From the NCBI RefSeq assembly GCF_022701195.1, contig NZ_CP078089.1:1488001-1552000 (forward strand): DNA of 64,000 bases, read 5' to 3'. Shown here piece after piece: positions 1 through 9,731 of the stretch. The first letter of the stretch is position 1. The number at the start of each line of letters is the position of its first letter. The notes beneath the pieces are model-generated. The model saw only the letters and a list, made by a program, of their open reading frames with translations. It made no database searches and was not told the DNA's origin. Source of the DNA: Allobaculum mucilyticum. Lineage in GTDB: Bacteria > Bacillota_I > Bacilli_A > Erysipelotrichales > Erysipelotrichaceae. The position numbers and the translations under genes were made by a program.

Positions 1-2157
1 CAGTTTGGCTTCGCGGGTCTGTGCAAACAGATCGCGGATATCGTCAAAGACGCCGACATAGGTTGCCGGGTTGGATCTTGGGGTACGGCCGATCGGTTCC
101 TGCGAAATCTCGATCAGCTTGTCGATCTCTTCAAGACCTTCAATGCCTTTGGCAAGACCTGGTTTCGTACGAACTTTTCCAAGGTGATGCTGGATGCCGC
201 GGGTCAGAACTTCGGTAACCAGAGACGATTTGCCCGATCCCGAAACGCCGGTAACGACTGTAAGCGTGTTGAGCGGGAACTTTGCAGTGACGTGCTTCAG
301 GTTGTTCTGGTACGCATCGACTACAGTCAGCGCCTTGCCATTGCCTTTGCGGCGTTCTGCCGGATAGGGCGTAAATTCCTTGCCGGAGAGGAAGCGTCCG
401 GTAATGGAAGCATCATTGGCCATGATTTCTTCCGGTGTTCCGGCTGCAACAACCTGGCCGCCGTGAATGCCGGCACCCGGTCCGATATCGACGATATAGT
501 CGCTGGCACGCATGGTGTCTTCATCGTGTTCAACAACGATCAGCGTGTTGCCAAGATCGCGCATTTCTTTTAAAGAATTGATCAGACGGTCATTGTCGCG
601 CTGATGCAGACCGATGGATGGTTCATCGAGAACGTACATGACACCGGTCAGCTTCGATCCAATCTGGGTGGCCAGACGGATTCGCTGGCTTTCACCGCCG
701 GAAAGCGTTGAAGCCAGACGGTCAAGCGTCAGATACGTCAGGCCGACGTTTTTCAGGAAGACCAGACGCGAACGGATTTCTTTAAGACCGAGTTCTGCAA
801 TCCGGCGCTGGGCGTCGGTCAGCTGCAGGCCGTCGATAAAATCGATGGCTTCAACTACGGACATCTGCGTCCATTCATAGATGTTCTTGCCACCGATGCG
901 TACCGCCAGAACCTGGTCATTCAGACGTGCGCCGTGGCAGGTCGGGCAGACGGCTTCGCCAAGGAAGGATTCATACCAGTCTCTCGACCATGCAGAACCG
1001 GTTTCGAGATAACGTCGTTCGATCAGATCGGCGACGCCTTCAATTTCTTCGTGGTACTGGCGCTCAAGACCTTTGCTGTTGACGATCGTAAATTCGATCG
1101 GCTCTTTTGAGCCGTGCAGAACGATATCGAGTTCTTTTTTCGTCAGCTTTCCTACCGGCTTGTTCATATCGATGTTGTAGAACGAGCAGAGCGCTTCAAA
1201 ACGCTGCCATTCCTGGTTGGAAGTGCCGGCGATGTTTTTGTAGTAGGCGATGCCGCCTTCGTTGAGCGATTTCTTTTTGTCCGGGATCAGCAGGTCAAGG
1301 TCGACTTTCTGAATGACACCGATACCTTTGCACTCCGGGCAGGCGCCCATCGGCGCGTTGAAGGAGAACAGACGCGGTTCAAGTTTTGGAACTGTAAAGC
1401 CGCAGACTTTGCAGGCGTAGTTGGACGAAAAGAGCATGGTCGTTTCCGGTGTCATGACTTCCGCCATGCCGTCACCGATCTTCAGAGCGGTCGAGAGCGA
1501 ATCGTAGTAGCGGCTGCGGCTGTTCGATTTGATGATGCGGTCAACGACGACTTCAATGGTGTGTTTTTTATTCTTTTCAAGCGGTTCAAGCTCTTCGAGC
1601 ATGCGGATTTCACCGTCAACCCGTACGCGCATGAAGCCGTCTTTCATGAGTTTGGCAAACGTGTCTTTAAACGTGCCTTTTTTCTCTCTGGCAATCGGAG
1701 CCAGGATGGTGGTGCGGGTGCCATCCGGCAGTTCCATGACCTGGTCGACCATTTCCGTTACCGTCTGTCCGGCAATCGGTTCGCCGTGTTCAGGACAGTA
1801 CGGAACACCGATGCGGGCGTAGATCAGACGCAGGTAGTCATAGATTTCTGTAACCGTTCCGACGGTTGAACGGGGGTTATGAGACGTTGTTTTCTGATCG
1901 ATGGCAATCGAAGGCGACAGACCGTCGATCGAATCGACATCCGGCTTTTCCGAGTTGCCTAAAAACTGTCTGGCATAGGAGGAAAGCGACTCCATGTAGC
2001 GGCGCTGTCCTTCCGCGTAAATCGTGTCAAAGGCCAGCGATGTCTTTCCGCTTCCGGAAACGCCGGTCATGATGATCAGTTTGTTTTTGGGAAGATCGAG
2101 CGAGATATTTTTCAGGTTGTTCTCGCGGGCTCCCTGTATATGAATGACAGAGTCCAT
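1..2157 (-). CDS. uvrA: UvrABC excinuclease subunit A (5' part; 3' end outside window)
   Basis: Damage-recognition ATPase of nucleotide excision repair; a dimer loads UvrB at bulky lesions. The reading frame is open from ATG at 2157 to the window edge (719 codons), so roughly the last quarter is missing. Visible: Walker [14 protein letters not shown] near residue 35, the Cys pairs CKVC and CPEC of the first zinc module (about 250-280), the ABC signature LSGGESQRI, Walker [16 protein letters not shown], and the second Walker [12 protein letters not shown] near residue 640. The start has an upstream AAAGAGG. It is transcribed away from rsmI. No LexA-type palindrome was recognised upstream. Identity is secure; only the C-terminal end is unseen. 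Confidence 0.97.
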   Translation of the reverse strand, partial: MDSVIHIQGARENNLKNISLDLPKNKLIIMTGVSGSGKTSLAFDTIYAEGQRRYMESLSSYARQFLGNSEKPDVDSIDGLSPSIAIDQKTTSHNPRSTVGTVTEIYDYLRLIYARIGVPYCPEHGEPIAGQTVTEMVDQVMELPDGTRTTILAPIAREKKGTFKDTFAKLMKDGFMRVRVDGEIRMLEELEPLEKNKKHTIEVVVDRIIKSNSRSRYYDSLSTALKIGDGMAEVMTPETTMLFSSNYACKVCGFTVPKLEPRLFSFNAPMGACPECKGIGVIQKVDLDLLIPDKKKSLNEGGIAYYKNIAGTSNQEWQRFEALCSFYNIDMNKPVGKLTKKELDIVLHGSKEPIEFTIVNSKGLERQYHEEIEGVADLIERRYLETGSAWSRDWYESFLGEAVCPTCHGARLNDQVLAVRIGGKNIYEWTQMSVVEAIDFIDGLQLTDAQRRIAELGLKEIRSRLVFLKNVGLTYLTLDRLASTLSGGESQRIRLATQIGSKLTGVMYVLDEPSIGLHQRDNDRLINSLKEMRDLGNTLIVVEHDEDTMRASDYIVDIGPGAGIHGGQVVAAGTPEEIMANDASITGRFLSGKEFTPYPAERRKGNGKALTVVDAYQNNLKHVTAKFPLNTLTVVTGVSGSGKSSLVTEVLTRGIQHHLGKVRTKPGLAKGIEGLEEIDKLIEISQEPIGRTPRSNPATYVGVFDDIRDLFAQTREAKL

Positions 2158-2619
2158 CGTGTTACCTCTTTACTTTCTGTGTGCAGAAGATCCTGTTCTG
2201 TACTTTACTCTGTTTGGGTCTTTCTCTTTCTCTTCTGCCTCCCATACTGGAGAAAAACGGGTGCAGAATCCTGGAAAACGCACAAAGACCGGTCAGAAAC
2301 GCGAAATGGTTTCAAACCGGAGATAATGCGGGTACAGACTGGATCCGATCCTCTCCATGAAGATGCGCGTATGCACATCGGTGTGAAATGATGATTTCAT
2401 GGATATCTATCGATAATTATGGATCTTAACGTTCCTGTTTTGCTTCTCTGTTTTACCATATGAGGCGCAAATGTCAATCGTTTCTCTTCTTCTGTTGCCT
2501 GAAAATTCCATCTTTGCTTTTGGATTCTGTTCATCGTTATTCTGTCGTTTTTCTGCATCTGAAAAATGGCCCGGACCAGTTCACTGACGAACGGTCCGGG
2601 CCATTTGTGTTCAGGATAA
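2158..2619. other. uvrA/rsmI intergenic region, no gene
   Basis: This 462-bp stretch separates two minus-strand units. It holds the 5' region of uvrA and the terminator of the rsmI operon at its right end. Short plus-strand reading frames here lack a ribosome site and resemble nothing known. I could not pick out a convincing uvrA promoter. Confidence 0.6.
2564..2608 (-). terminator. Terminator after rsmI
   Basis: The inverted repeat AATGGCCCGGACC / GGTCCGGGCCATT, with a loop of about 16 nt, lies just past the rsmI stop. On the minus strand it is followed by a T-rich run. It closes the tmk-holB-ricT-rsmI block. Confidence 0.85.
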
Positions 2620-3483
2620 TCAGCTGTCTTTGCGGCGCATCATTTCCTGATAGATCTCATTTTTGGAAAATCCGCTTTCTTCGCATGCTTTTGCGGCTGC
2701 GGCTTTTGGCTTCATGCCGCCTTCGACAAGTTCGAAGGCCATCTTCACGCATTCCTCAAGCGTGCGTTCGGTCTGCTTGGGGCATCCTTCGATGACGACG
2801 ACCATTTCGCCTTTCAGATCCGTGCAGGCTGCAAGGACTTCGGAAATGGTTCCGCGAAGCATTTCTTCATGCATCTTGGTCAGCTCTCTGGCCAGGCACA
2901 TCTGTCTGTCGCCAAGCACTTCAAGCGCATCGACAAGCATGCGCTCAATGCGGTGAGGGGCTTCATAGAAGATCATCGTAAAGGGAAAGTTCTTCAGACC
3001 TTCGAGTTCACGGACGCGCTTCGTGCTTTTGGCATCCAGGAATCCGTAAAACAGGAAATGGCTGGTGGGAAGACCGGAAGCGACGAGTGCATTCAGTGCG
3101 GCATTGCTGCCGGAAATGGGGATAACCGGAAAGCCGGCGGCAACTGTTTCAGCAACGAGCTGGCTGCCCGGATCGGAAATCAGCGGATAGCCGGCATCGG
3201 AGATCACCGCAACCTTCTTTCCCTCTTCAAGCAGCTGCAGAATGCCTTTCGTACTCTGGATGGCATTGAATTCATGATGGGCAATCAGCGGCTTATGAAT
3301 GTCGATGTTATGGAGCAGAGGACCCGAGTTGCGGGTATCCTCGCAGGCGATGACATCAACCGATTCAAGGATTTCTCTCTGTCTTGGGGAAATCTCCTTC
3401 AGATTGCCGATGGGGGTAGGGACCAGATACAGAGCTGGTCCGGCTTCATTCTGGAAGCTTTTCTGTCTGTTCATTGGTTTCAT
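2620..3483 (-). CDS. rsmI: 16S rRNA (cytidine(1402)-2'-O)-methyltransferase RsmI
   Basis: SAM-dependent methylation of the 2'-O of C1402 in 16S rRNA, in the ribosomal P site. About 287 aa, with the tetrapyrrole-methylase fold: N-terminal LYLVPTPIGNLKEISPR, then ACEDTRNSG, VISDAGYPLISDPG and PISGSNAALNAL. The frame extends upstream inside ricT, but ATG 3483 follows AGGAAAAG at good spacing, so the gene overlaps the ricT end by 38 bp. A second in-frame ATG at 3474 is possible. Last gene of a minus-strand block that often sits together in Firmicutes (tmk-holB-ricT-rsmI). A terminator follows. Confidence 0.95.
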   Translation of the reverse strand: MKPMNRQKSFQNEAGPALYLVPTPIGNLKEISPRQREILESVDVIACEDTRNSGPLLHNIDIHKPLIAHHEFNAIQSTKGILQLLEEGKKVAVISDAGYPLISDPGSQLVAETVAAGFPVIPISGSNAALNALVASGLPTSHFLFYGFLDAKSTKRVRELEGLKNFPFTMIFYEAPHRIERMLVDALEVLGDRQMCLARELTKMHEEMLRGTISEVLAACTDLKGEMVVVIEGCPKQTERTLEECVKMAFELVEGGMKPKAAAAKACEESGFSKNEIYQEMMRRKDS

Positions 3484-4327
3484 TCTTTTCCTGCCCGAAC
3501 AGTTCGTCAAACGAGACGAACAGCGTTTCTTCGCGGTTTTCGAGCTTGGCCTGTTTCTGCAGGACATTCATCGAACTGATGCGGTAGCGGCTTCCGTTGT
3601 ATTCGATCTGCGAATTGAGACGGGGCAGATTGCGGCGCAGTTCGGTGTAGGCATCGTTTTCAAAGCGCAGGCAGCATTTCAGCTTGCCGCACTGTCCGGA
3701 CAGTTTGGAAATGTTCAGCGCGAGCAGCTGGTTTTTAGCCATATTGATCGACACGGTATCAAAGTCGCTCATGAAGCGGCTGCAGCAGCATTCCATGCCG
3801 CATGAACCAATGCCGCCGACCAGCTTGGCTTTGTTGCGCGGGCCGACCTGCCGCAGTTCAATGCGGCCGTTGACTCTTGCAGCAAGCTCTTTGAGCAGGC
3901 CACGGAAATCAACGCGGTCATCGCTGACATAGGTAAAAATGACTTTGGAACGGTCCAGCGTATATTCACAGGAAATCAGATGCATATCGAGCTCAAGTCT
4001 CTCGATAGCCTCCTGACAGATCGCAAAGGCTTTTTTGGCATCCTGTGCGTTTTCTTCTTTGCGGTGAAGATCTTTTTCCGTTGCCACGCGCACAATCCCT
4101 TTGATTTCTCCATGAACTTTGGACGGGTCAAAAGGCAGAGAGGGTACATAGACTGTACCAATCTCCTGGCCGCGGACTGTCTCCACAACGACCGGTTCGC
4201 CGGTTTTGAGCAGCAGGTCCGTGCCGAAGGTATAGGCCTTCTTGCTTCCGTCAAACTGGATATAGACCATGTACGGAAACGTCTTCGCTTTGACAGGCTT
4301 TTTGGGCGCTTCAGGTTTTCGGCTCAT
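3446..4327 (-). CDS. ricT: PSP1-domain protein RicT (YaaT family)
   Basis: In Bacillus, RicT (YaaT) forms an Fe-S complex with RicA and RicF that assists RNase Y-dependent mRNA maturation; whether the partners exist here cannot be told from the window. 293 aa. The PSP1 domain occupies the C-terminal half, with Cys-rich motifs GSCGMECCCSRF and SGQCGKLKCCLRF, which carry the cysteines typical of the family. The tail is charged. The start follows AAAGGAGG just upstream of 4327. A 244-bp gap with a strong hairpin separates it from holB, so ricT-rsmI may have their own promoter. The 3' end overlaps rsmI. Confidence 0.92.
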   Translation of the reverse strand: MSRKPEAPKKPVKAKTFPYMVYIQFDGSKKAYTFGTDLLLKTGEPVVVETVRGQEIGTVYVPSLPFDPSKVHGEIKGIVRVATEKDLHRKEENAQDAKKAFAICQEAIERLELDMHLISCEYTLDRSKVIFTYVSDDRVDFRGLLKELAARVNGRIELRQVGPRNKAKLVGGIGSCGMECCCSRFMSDFDTVSINMAKNQLLALNISKLSGQCGKLKCCLRFENDAYTELRRNLPRLNSQIEYNGSRYRISSMNVLQKQAKLENREETLFVSFDELFGQEKNETNEQTEKLPE

Positions 4328-4486
4328 ACAGATCCTCCTTTCTTTTTCTGGTATGCAAGCAGACAGTGAATGTCTGCGCGTTCTGTATGGACTTGTTCTG
4401 TACGAATCAGTACAGAGATGTTTTAATCTGCAGATTCTGCATATCTGATCCGGCTATCTATCAATGCCGCCAGAATCTGACAGAGA

Positions 4487-4548
4487 AAACAGTCCTATTT
4501 TACACGCGGGCAATCCTGCACGGAAAGCCGTGTGAAAAAGGACTGTTT
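4487..4548 (-). terminator. Long hairpin between holB and ricT, probable terminator
   Basis: Outer arms AAACAGTCCT / AGGACTGTTT enclose an inner ACACG / CGTGT stem. On the minus strand the hairpin ends in TTTTCTCT. It sits directly after the holB stop, so it probably ends or attenuates the tmk-holB transcript before ricT. Confidence 0.7.
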
Positions 4549-4571
4549 ACATTGCAGGGATTTGAACACAA

Positions 4572-5591
4572 TCAGCGAACGGCGCGACCGACTTTTCGCA
4601 GATCGCATGCGACGCGCTCCATCAGAAGCAGAGGATCAAGCGGCATGCGCAGCGCATCGATTCCCTCTAAAAGAATCTCGCGCTCACGGATCGAGGGCAG
4701 ATCTGTTCTTTTTTCCTGTTCAAGAAAATAGAGCAGACAGTTCAGAAAAAACGCCACGCCCTCGCGCGTACCAAACTTGCCTTTGGCAAAGACACCAAGT
4801 TCAAGTCCGACCAGAGCGCCATGGCTCTGCCGGAGTCCCCAGTAGTCTTTAGCGGCAGCGCGCAGTTCAAAGATCGCCTGATCTTCGAGAAGTTCGCTTG
4901 TTTTTGGCACATCGTAGCCAGCTCTGGCCAGAATCGCGACCATTTCTTCATCGTCGATCAGCTCGCCAAGTTCTGCTTCAAGTGCAGCCTTTCCAGGCGG
5001 CCGGAGCGGAATCAGCTGGCAGCGTGAAACGATCGTCGGAAGAATCATATTGATCGCACTTGTACACAGAATGCCGGTCAGATTATCTTTGGGCTCTTCC
5101 AGAAATTTTAAAAGCGTGTTCGAAGCCGAGGGGGTAGCCAGTTCATACTGCTCAAGAATGTAAATCTGTCTTCTGGCAGTGGTGGCAGCCGAATAGGCAA
5201 ACGTTTCCTGCAGACGCAGAATGTCTTCCTTTTTCAGACGCCAGGACTTGTTTTCAACCGCCTGAACGGTCTGCGTTTTCCACCATGCATCAAGCTCTTT
5301 GCGGCTGAGCGGCTTGCGCGTGCGAAGTCCTCCAGGATGGAGCCAGAAAAAATCCGGCGTACTTTCTTCAGCCATCTGTCTGCACGAATCGCACGTCTGA
5401 CAGGCAAAACCGTCCTCATCACGGTGCTGACAGAGCAAAGACTGGGCAAAGAGAAGTGCAAGGCGGCTCTGGTCGGGACCTTTCTGTCCATAGAACATAT
5501 AGGCATGCGAAATCCTGCCGGATTTCAGCGCGTTGGAGAGAATCTTCCATGCGACCGGCTGGCGCTCTTTGAGCTTTTTCTTATCGACCAT
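4572..5591 (-). CDS. holB: DNA polymerase III subunit delta' (HolB)
   Basis: Clamp-loader subunit that works with delta and DnaX to load the DnaN ring. About 339 aa. AAA+ fold with a degenerate P-loop (MFYGQKGPDQSRLAL), as expected for delta', a four-Cys zinc module (CQHRDEDGFACQTCDSC), and the sensor/SRC region ending in VSRCQLIPL. The frame is open further upstream, but ATG 5591 (MVDKKKLKE) has GGAG six bases before it and overlaps the tmk end by 11 bp, indicating translational coupling. The C-terminal half is the collar domain. Confidence 0.93.
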   Translation of the reverse strand: MVDKKKLKERQPVAWKILSNALKSGRISHAYMFYGQKGPDQSRLALLFAQSLLCQHRDEDGFACQTCDSCRQMAEESTPDFFWLHPGGLRTRKPLSRKELDAWWKTQTVQAVENKSWRLKKEDILRLQETFAYSAATTARRQIYILEQYELATPSASNTLLKFLEEPKDNLTGILCTSAINMILPTIVSRCQLIPLRPPGKAALEAELGELIDDEEMVAILARAGYDVPKTSELLEDQAIFELRAAAKDYWGLRQSHGALVGLELGVFAKGKFGTREGVAFFLNCLLYFLEQEKRTDLPSIREREILLEGIDALRMPLDPLLLMERVACDLRKVGRAVR

Positions 5592-6255
5592 AGCCCGCTC
5601 CGCGAAGCAGATCTTCGACCAGAGAGATCGTCTGCGCAGCGACTTCTTCTCTTGTTCTGCTGGCATCAATCACCAGATAACGGTCGGGATGGCTGGCCAG
5701 AAGCTGTTCAAAGCCGCCGTTGACCCGGTCAAAAAAGTCACGGGTTTCCGCATCGAGGCGGTTGAGATCACCGCGAAGCTCGCGGCGTTCTTTGGCGCTC
5801 TGCTCATCCAGCCGGTAAAACAGCGTCGCATCCGGACGAAGACCTTCAAGCGCAAAGTCGTTGAGATGTTCAATCACCTTTTCCCCAAGCAGACGTCCGT
5901 AGCCCTGATACGCCAGAGAGGAATCCAGAAACCGGTCGCTGAGCACGATTTCACCGCGTTCTAATGCGGGCAGAATGGTCTGCCGGATATGTTCGCGCCG
6001 GCTGGCTGCATAGAGCAGTGCTTCGGTTCTTGGATCAATCGAGTTTTGTGGATCGAGCAGCAGTGCGCGGATTTTTTCAGCCGTCGGCGATCCGCCCGGT
6101 TCGCGGGTTTTTATCACAGGATAGCCTTTCTGTTTCAGATCGGCATACATCGCTTCAAGCGCGGTCGTTTTCCCTGCCCCGTCGCTGCCTTCAAAGGCAA
6201 TCAGAATTCCCCGTTCCGGACGGTTCATCCCGTTTTCTGGCTCCCGTTCTGTCAT
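5581..6255 (-). CDS. tmk: Thymidylate kinase
   Basis: Phosphorylates dTMP to dTDP for DNA synthesis. About 224 aa. P-loop GSDGAGKTTALEAM near residue 20, the DR-type motif SDRFLDSSLAYQG, and a lid region with Arg residues. ATG 6255 was chosen because AGGAGGAG lies just upstream; longer in-frame starts have no such site and add unrelated residues. First gene of the minus block with holB, ricT and rsmI. Divergent from the SRAP gene. Confidence 0.95.
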   Translation of the reverse strand: MTEREPENGMNRPERGILIAFEGSDGAGKTTALEAMYADLKQKGYPVIKTREPGGSPTAEKIRALLLDPQNSIDPRTEALLYAASRREHIRQTILPALERGEIVLSDRFLDSSLAYQGYGRLLGEKVIEHLNDFALEGLRPDATLFYRLDEQSAKERRELRGDLNRLDAETRDFFDRVNGGFEQLLASHPDRYLVIDASRTREEVAAQTISLVEDLLRGAGYGR

Positions 6256-6504
6256 CTGTGCTCCTCCTTCTGCTCTGTTTCTGTACTTCTTTGTTTCGTG
6301 ACATTCTGTGCATGAAATCTGTTTTTCTCTTCTGTATTGTACCAACTGTGTCCTTAAGTCACATATTTCATATGAATGGGCAGATCTGCAGGTCTGGGCT
6401 CACTCCGGTTTTCTGGCGCTCCGCAGCCCCTGTCTGCTTATCCGGCTTACAATGAAATCAGTACAGAAAGCAGGAAACTGCAGGAAATTAAGGAGGAAAC
6501 GCGC

Positions 6505-7074
6505 ATGTGCGGTCGTTTTTTAATGAATGAAGAAGCGGTAAATGCCACAGTATCCATCACTGGACACTATGAGGAAATCCCGCTGGATCTGCACTTTGGC
6601 ACTATATATCCATCCATGGAAGCTCTGGCAGTGGATGAAAAAGACGGCCGGCTTCATGCCTCCGTTCTTCGCTTTGGCGTTCAGTCGGAATCCATGAAAA
6701 AGCGCATCATCAACGCAAGAGCAGAAACCGCTGATTCAAAGTTCATGTTCCGGCAGGCGTGGCGGCATTCCCGCTGTGCCATTCCGGCGAACGCGTTTTA
6801 TGAATGGACTCCCTCCAAAGATATGATCACGTTCACCGAACCTGGCGATTCAGTCATGTTTCTGGCTGCGCTGAAAATCGAGGACGACTTTGTGATTCTT
6901 ACGCGTGAAGCAGATGCTTCTGTTGCTCCCTATCACCACCGCATGCCGGTTATCCTCGAAAAGCAGCAGGTTGGCGAATGGATTCTTGATCCGCATGCCT
7001 GCGCGCGGATTGTCGAGAATGCCGTTCCTGTTCTGGATGCCTACGAACCGCCGAAGCAGCTCTCGCTGTTCTGA
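6505..7074 (+). CDS. SOS response-associated peptidase (SRAP, YedK/HMCES family)
   Basis: Family members form a covalent thiazolidine link between Cys2 and abasic sites in single-stranded DNA, shielding them from cleavage. 189 aa, slightly short for the family. The start is fixed by the essential Cys2 in MCGRF and by AAGGAGG eight bases upstream. Also visible: the NARAET segment (conserved Asn), CAIPANAFYEW with the catalytic Glu, and YHHRMPVIL with the conserved His. Monocistronic; the IS element begins about 50 bp past the stop. No recognised LexA box upstream, so SOS control is not shown by the sequence. Confidence 0.93.
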   Translation: MCGRFLMNEEAVNATVSITGHYEEIPLDLHFGTIYPSMEALAVDEKDGRLHASVLRFGVQSESMKKRIINARAETADSKFMFRQAWRHSRCAIPANAFYEWTPSKDMITFTEPGDSVMFLAALKIEDDFVILTREADASVAPYHHRMPVILEKQQVGEWILDPHACARIVENAVPVLDAYEPPKQLSLF

Positions 7075-7116
7075 ACTGTTTATGACAGGATGGCCTGAAG
7101 TATTGAATGTTTGAAA

Positions 7117-7123
7117 ATATAGA
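7117..7123 (+). repeat. Target-site duplication, left copy
   Basis: ATATAGA directly abuts the left inverted repeat. An identical copy abuts the right inverted repeat at 9027-9033, as expected from staggered-cut insertion. Confidence 0.8.
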
Positions 7124-9026
7124 GATGCGCCCGACAAAAGTAACAAATAGCTGAAGTGTGTTCATAGATCTTGGACTGATCCGAATTTTTCAAAATAATG
7201 CTACAATTAATTGAAATTAATCTCGATTAAATTAATATTAGTAGTATAATATAATTGAATATTTCGGGGGTGTTTCTTATGTCGCAGTCCAAGTTCAAAC
7301 CCATTCAGATGAATCTCTTCGATCTAACCTACTCACTTTCTGATCGAAAGCTCAGAATGCTTGAATCCGGCTGGCCGGGCTATTTCAACCGTGTCATTAT
7401 TCCTGAGCTGGTTAAACTTGAATCGATTTTTGAGCCTCTTTACTCAAAGAACACCAACACCAGACCTTCAACTCCTACATACCTCGTTTTAGCTATGCTT
7501 GTTTTGAAAGATCTGTTTACTCTGACAGACGAAGAACTGGAGAGAAGCGTTACCTTTTCTCTGGAGTATCAGTTCGCTCTTGGAACAACGTCCTTTGAAC
7601 ATCAGCCGGTAAACCAGAGAACGCTTAACCGCTTTCGTGCTGCCAATGCCTTTTATATGCAGCAGACTGGCATCGATCTTCTCCATGAATTTGCCGAAAA
7701 ACTGGCCAAGTCTCTTAAAGACGCCTATCTTGGCACCAATCTCAAGCGGAGAATGGACTCCATCATGGTCGATAACGGCGCCAGAAAGCTTTCAAGACTG
7801 CAGCTGGCGCATGTGGTCATTAAAAACATGCTCATGGTTTTGGATGAAAACAAAATCGCAATCCCCGAGAATCTTCAACACTATATCGAGGACTTCGATG
7901 AGAATAAGGTTACTTATCACTCCCATACTCCGGCTGCGGCTAAACTGCAGACCGCTTTTCAGGATGCCTGTGCCGTTCGTGATCTGATTCCAGGCACGCT
8001 GAATGACTGTGAAGAAGCACAGATGCTCATCCGCTTTGTTTCCGAGCAGGTCAACACAAACACCGATGGCTCTTTTCATTCCGTTCGTGACGGAAAAGAG
8101 CTGAACTCGACTGTCCTGAACAATCCAGTTGAGCCGGAATCGACTTTCCGTAAGAAGGCCGGTGAAAATCACCAGGGATACGTTGGCAATTTCGCTGAAA
8201 CAGTCGACCTCGATACCAACCGAAAGATCATCGACTCATTTGATTTCCAGCCCAATATCTACAGCGATTCCAAGTTCGCCAAAGATGAAATTCAGAAGAT
8301 GGCTGAAGAAGGAGACGAAACAACTTTGGTTGCCGACGGAGCCTACATCAGCGTGGATAACATCAATGAAGCAGCTGAACACGGAATTCAACTTGTAGGA
8401 ACTGCTATGACGGGTAAAGAAACACCCGATTTGACTGCTGATTTCGAAATCGATGAAGAAACAAAAACGGTAACCTGCCCAAACGGAAAGACTGCAGATC
8501 GAGTAACCTACTACGAGAAAACCGATTCCTGGAATATCTCATTCCACAAAGAAACAACCTGTAAAGATTGCCCATTCGCTGCAACTGGCCGATGCCCGAT
8601 GAAAAATCACAAAAGAGTCAGATCTGGAACCATTTCCCAGAAGAAGATCCAAAGAGCACACCTTCAGCGGACCATGAAAAGTGAAGAGGCAATTGCCAAT
8701 TACCGGTTCAGAAACGGTGTTGAAGCTATCCCAAACCAGCTAAGAAGGAATCAAAAAATTGATACCCTTCCGTTCAGGGGGTTAGTGCGCAAAAAATTCG
8801 GATATACGTTAGCTATTACGGCAATAAACGTAAGACGAGTGCTGAAATACGCACAAGAAGATGCCAAACAGGCATTGGATCTTCTTGTATCTTCGCTGAT
8901 TCAAGCTATGTATGTGAAATATGCCCCAATTTCACATATTGAACTCAATTTAGCTTTTGTTTGTGTTCACTATTGATGAACACCAAATCTGCCGTCAGCA
9001 AAATTGGGTATTTTGTCTGACGCATC
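7124..9026 (+). mobile_element. IS1182-like insertion sequence, apparently complete
   Basis: 1,903 bp bounded by imperfect inverted repeats GATGCGCCCGACAAAA (7124-7139) and, read inward from the right, GATGCGTCAGACAAAA (9011-9026), 14 of 16 identical. Both ends also carry a subterminal GTGTTCAT. The element is flanked by ATATAGA direct repeats. One intact transposase gene fills it. It lies between the SRAP gene and yggS and interrupts no recognised gene. The intact ends, intact frame and perfect target duplication suggest recent insertion. Family assignment rests on the transposase. Confidence 0.88.
7279..8976 (+). CDS. IS1182 family DDE transposase
   Basis: 565 aa. The N-terminal part (YFNRVIIPELVKLESIFEPLY, rich in aromatics) is the DUF772-like DNA-binding region typical of IS1182/IS5-group transposases. 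Candidate DDE residues: Asp in MDSIMVDNGA, Asp in LVADGAYIS, and Glu in the C-terminal FRNGVEAIP segment. A Cys cluster (CKDCPFAATGRCPMK) precedes the last catalytic motif, as in relatives. ATG 7279 follows a GGGGGTG ribosome site; a start eight codons earlier lacks one. The region upstream is very A+T rich, with TATAAT near 7245. A 7-bp stem with the stop codon in its loop (GTGTTCA / TGAACAC) ends the gene. No frameshift is seen. Confidence 0.93.
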   Translation: MSQSKFKPIQMNLFDLTYSLSDRKLRMLESGWPGYFNRVIIPELVKLESIFEPLYSKNTNTRPSTPTYLVLAMLVLKDLFTLTDEELERSVTFSLEYQFALGTTSFEHQPVNQRTLNRFRAANAFYMQQTGIDLLHEFAEKLAKSLKDAYLGTNLKRRMDSIMVDNGARKLSRLQLAHVVIKNMLMVLDENKIAIPENLQHYIEDFDENKVTYHSHTPAAAKLQTAFQDACAVRDLIPGTLNDCEEAQMLIRFVSEQVNTNTDGSFHSVRDGKELNSTVLNNPVEPESTFRKKAGENHQGYVGNFAETVDLDTNRKIIDSFDFQPNIYSDSKFAKDEIQKMAEEGDETTLVADGAYISVDNINEAAEHGIQLVGTAMTGKETPDLTADFEIDEETKTVTCPNGKTADRVTYYEKTDSWNISFHKETTCKDCPFAATGRCPMKNHKRVRSGTISQKKIQRAHLQRTMKSEEAIANYRFRNGVEAIPNQLRRNQKIDTLPFRGLVRKKFGYTLAITAINVRRVLKYAQEDAKQALDLLVSSLIQAMYVKYAPISHIELNLAFVCVHY

Positions 9027-9033
9027 ATATAGA
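9027..9033 (+). repeat. Target-site duplication, right copy
   Basis: ATATAGA immediately outside the right inverted repeat, identical to 7117-7123. Confidence 0.8.
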
Positions 9034-9101
9034 AATACAGATGCAGAACTATATTGGAAATAAATTGAATCCGTCATGGAAAACAGAGAGGATGAAAGAC
9101 A

Positions 9102-9731
9102 ATGAACGAAACACTGATTGCTGAGCGTCTTGCCGATCCGAATGTGAAGCTTGTCGCCGTAACGAAAAAACATACTGCCGAAGAAGTCGATGAACTTTAC
9201 CGGCTTGGCGTCCGGACTTTTGGCGAAAACCGGGTCCAGGAATTTCTGGAAAAATACAATCCGGACTATGACTGGCATATCATCGGTCATCTGCAGACCA
9301 ACAAAGTGAAATACGTAGTCGGCAAGGTGTCGATGATTGAATCGCTTGATTCTGAAAAGCTTGCCCGCGAGATTGAAAAGCAGGCCGCAAAGAATGGCAT
9401 TGTTCAGGATATTCTAATTGAGGTTCGCGTCTCCAAATCGGATGAAAACAAAACCGGTCTGCCGCCCGAACAGCTTGATGATCTGCTCGCACTCTGCGAT
9501 ACGCTTGATCATGTACGCGTCCGCGGCCTGATGACGATCGCCTCCAATCATGTGGATGAATCCGTCAATGCAGCCGAATTTGATTTCATGAAAAAGCTGT
9601 TTGATTCGCATAAAACAGACCGTAAGGATTTCGATTATCTTTCCATGGGCATGAGCAGCGATTATGCGCTCGCAATTGAACATGGAAGCAATATGGTCCG
9701 CATCGGTACTGCACTCTTTGAAAACGCCTGA
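9102..9731 (+). CDS. YggS/PLPBP family pyridoxal-phosphate-binding protein
   Basis: Single-domain TIM-barrel protein that binds PLP and tunes B6 and amino-acid homeostasis; no enzymatic activity is established for the family. 209 aa. The PLP lysine lies in LVAVTKKHT (about residue 22), followed by GENRVQEFLEK, WHIIGHLQTNK, the MGMSSDYALAI phosphate-binding segment and the C-terminal VRIGTALF. AGAGGATG precedes the ATG. In many Firmicutes yggS lies with ylm/sepF division genes; here it stands alone, with the IS upstream and amidases downstream. Its terminator is built around its own stop codon. Confidence 0.95.
   Translation: MNETLIAERLADPNVKLVAVTKKHTAEEVDELYRLGVRTFGENRVQEFLEKYNPDYDWHIIGHLQTNKVKYVVGKVSMIESLDSEKLAREIEKQAAKNGIVQDILIEVRVSKSDENKTGLPPEQLDDLLALCDTLDHVRVRGLMTIASNHVDESVNAAEFDFMKKLFDSHKTDRKDFDYLSMGMSSDYALAIEHGSNMVRIGTALFENA

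Noticed and set aside
4398-4410. CTGTACGAATCAG shared with 30194-30206
   Set aside because: A 13-mer match between two places in 64 kb is expected many times by chance.
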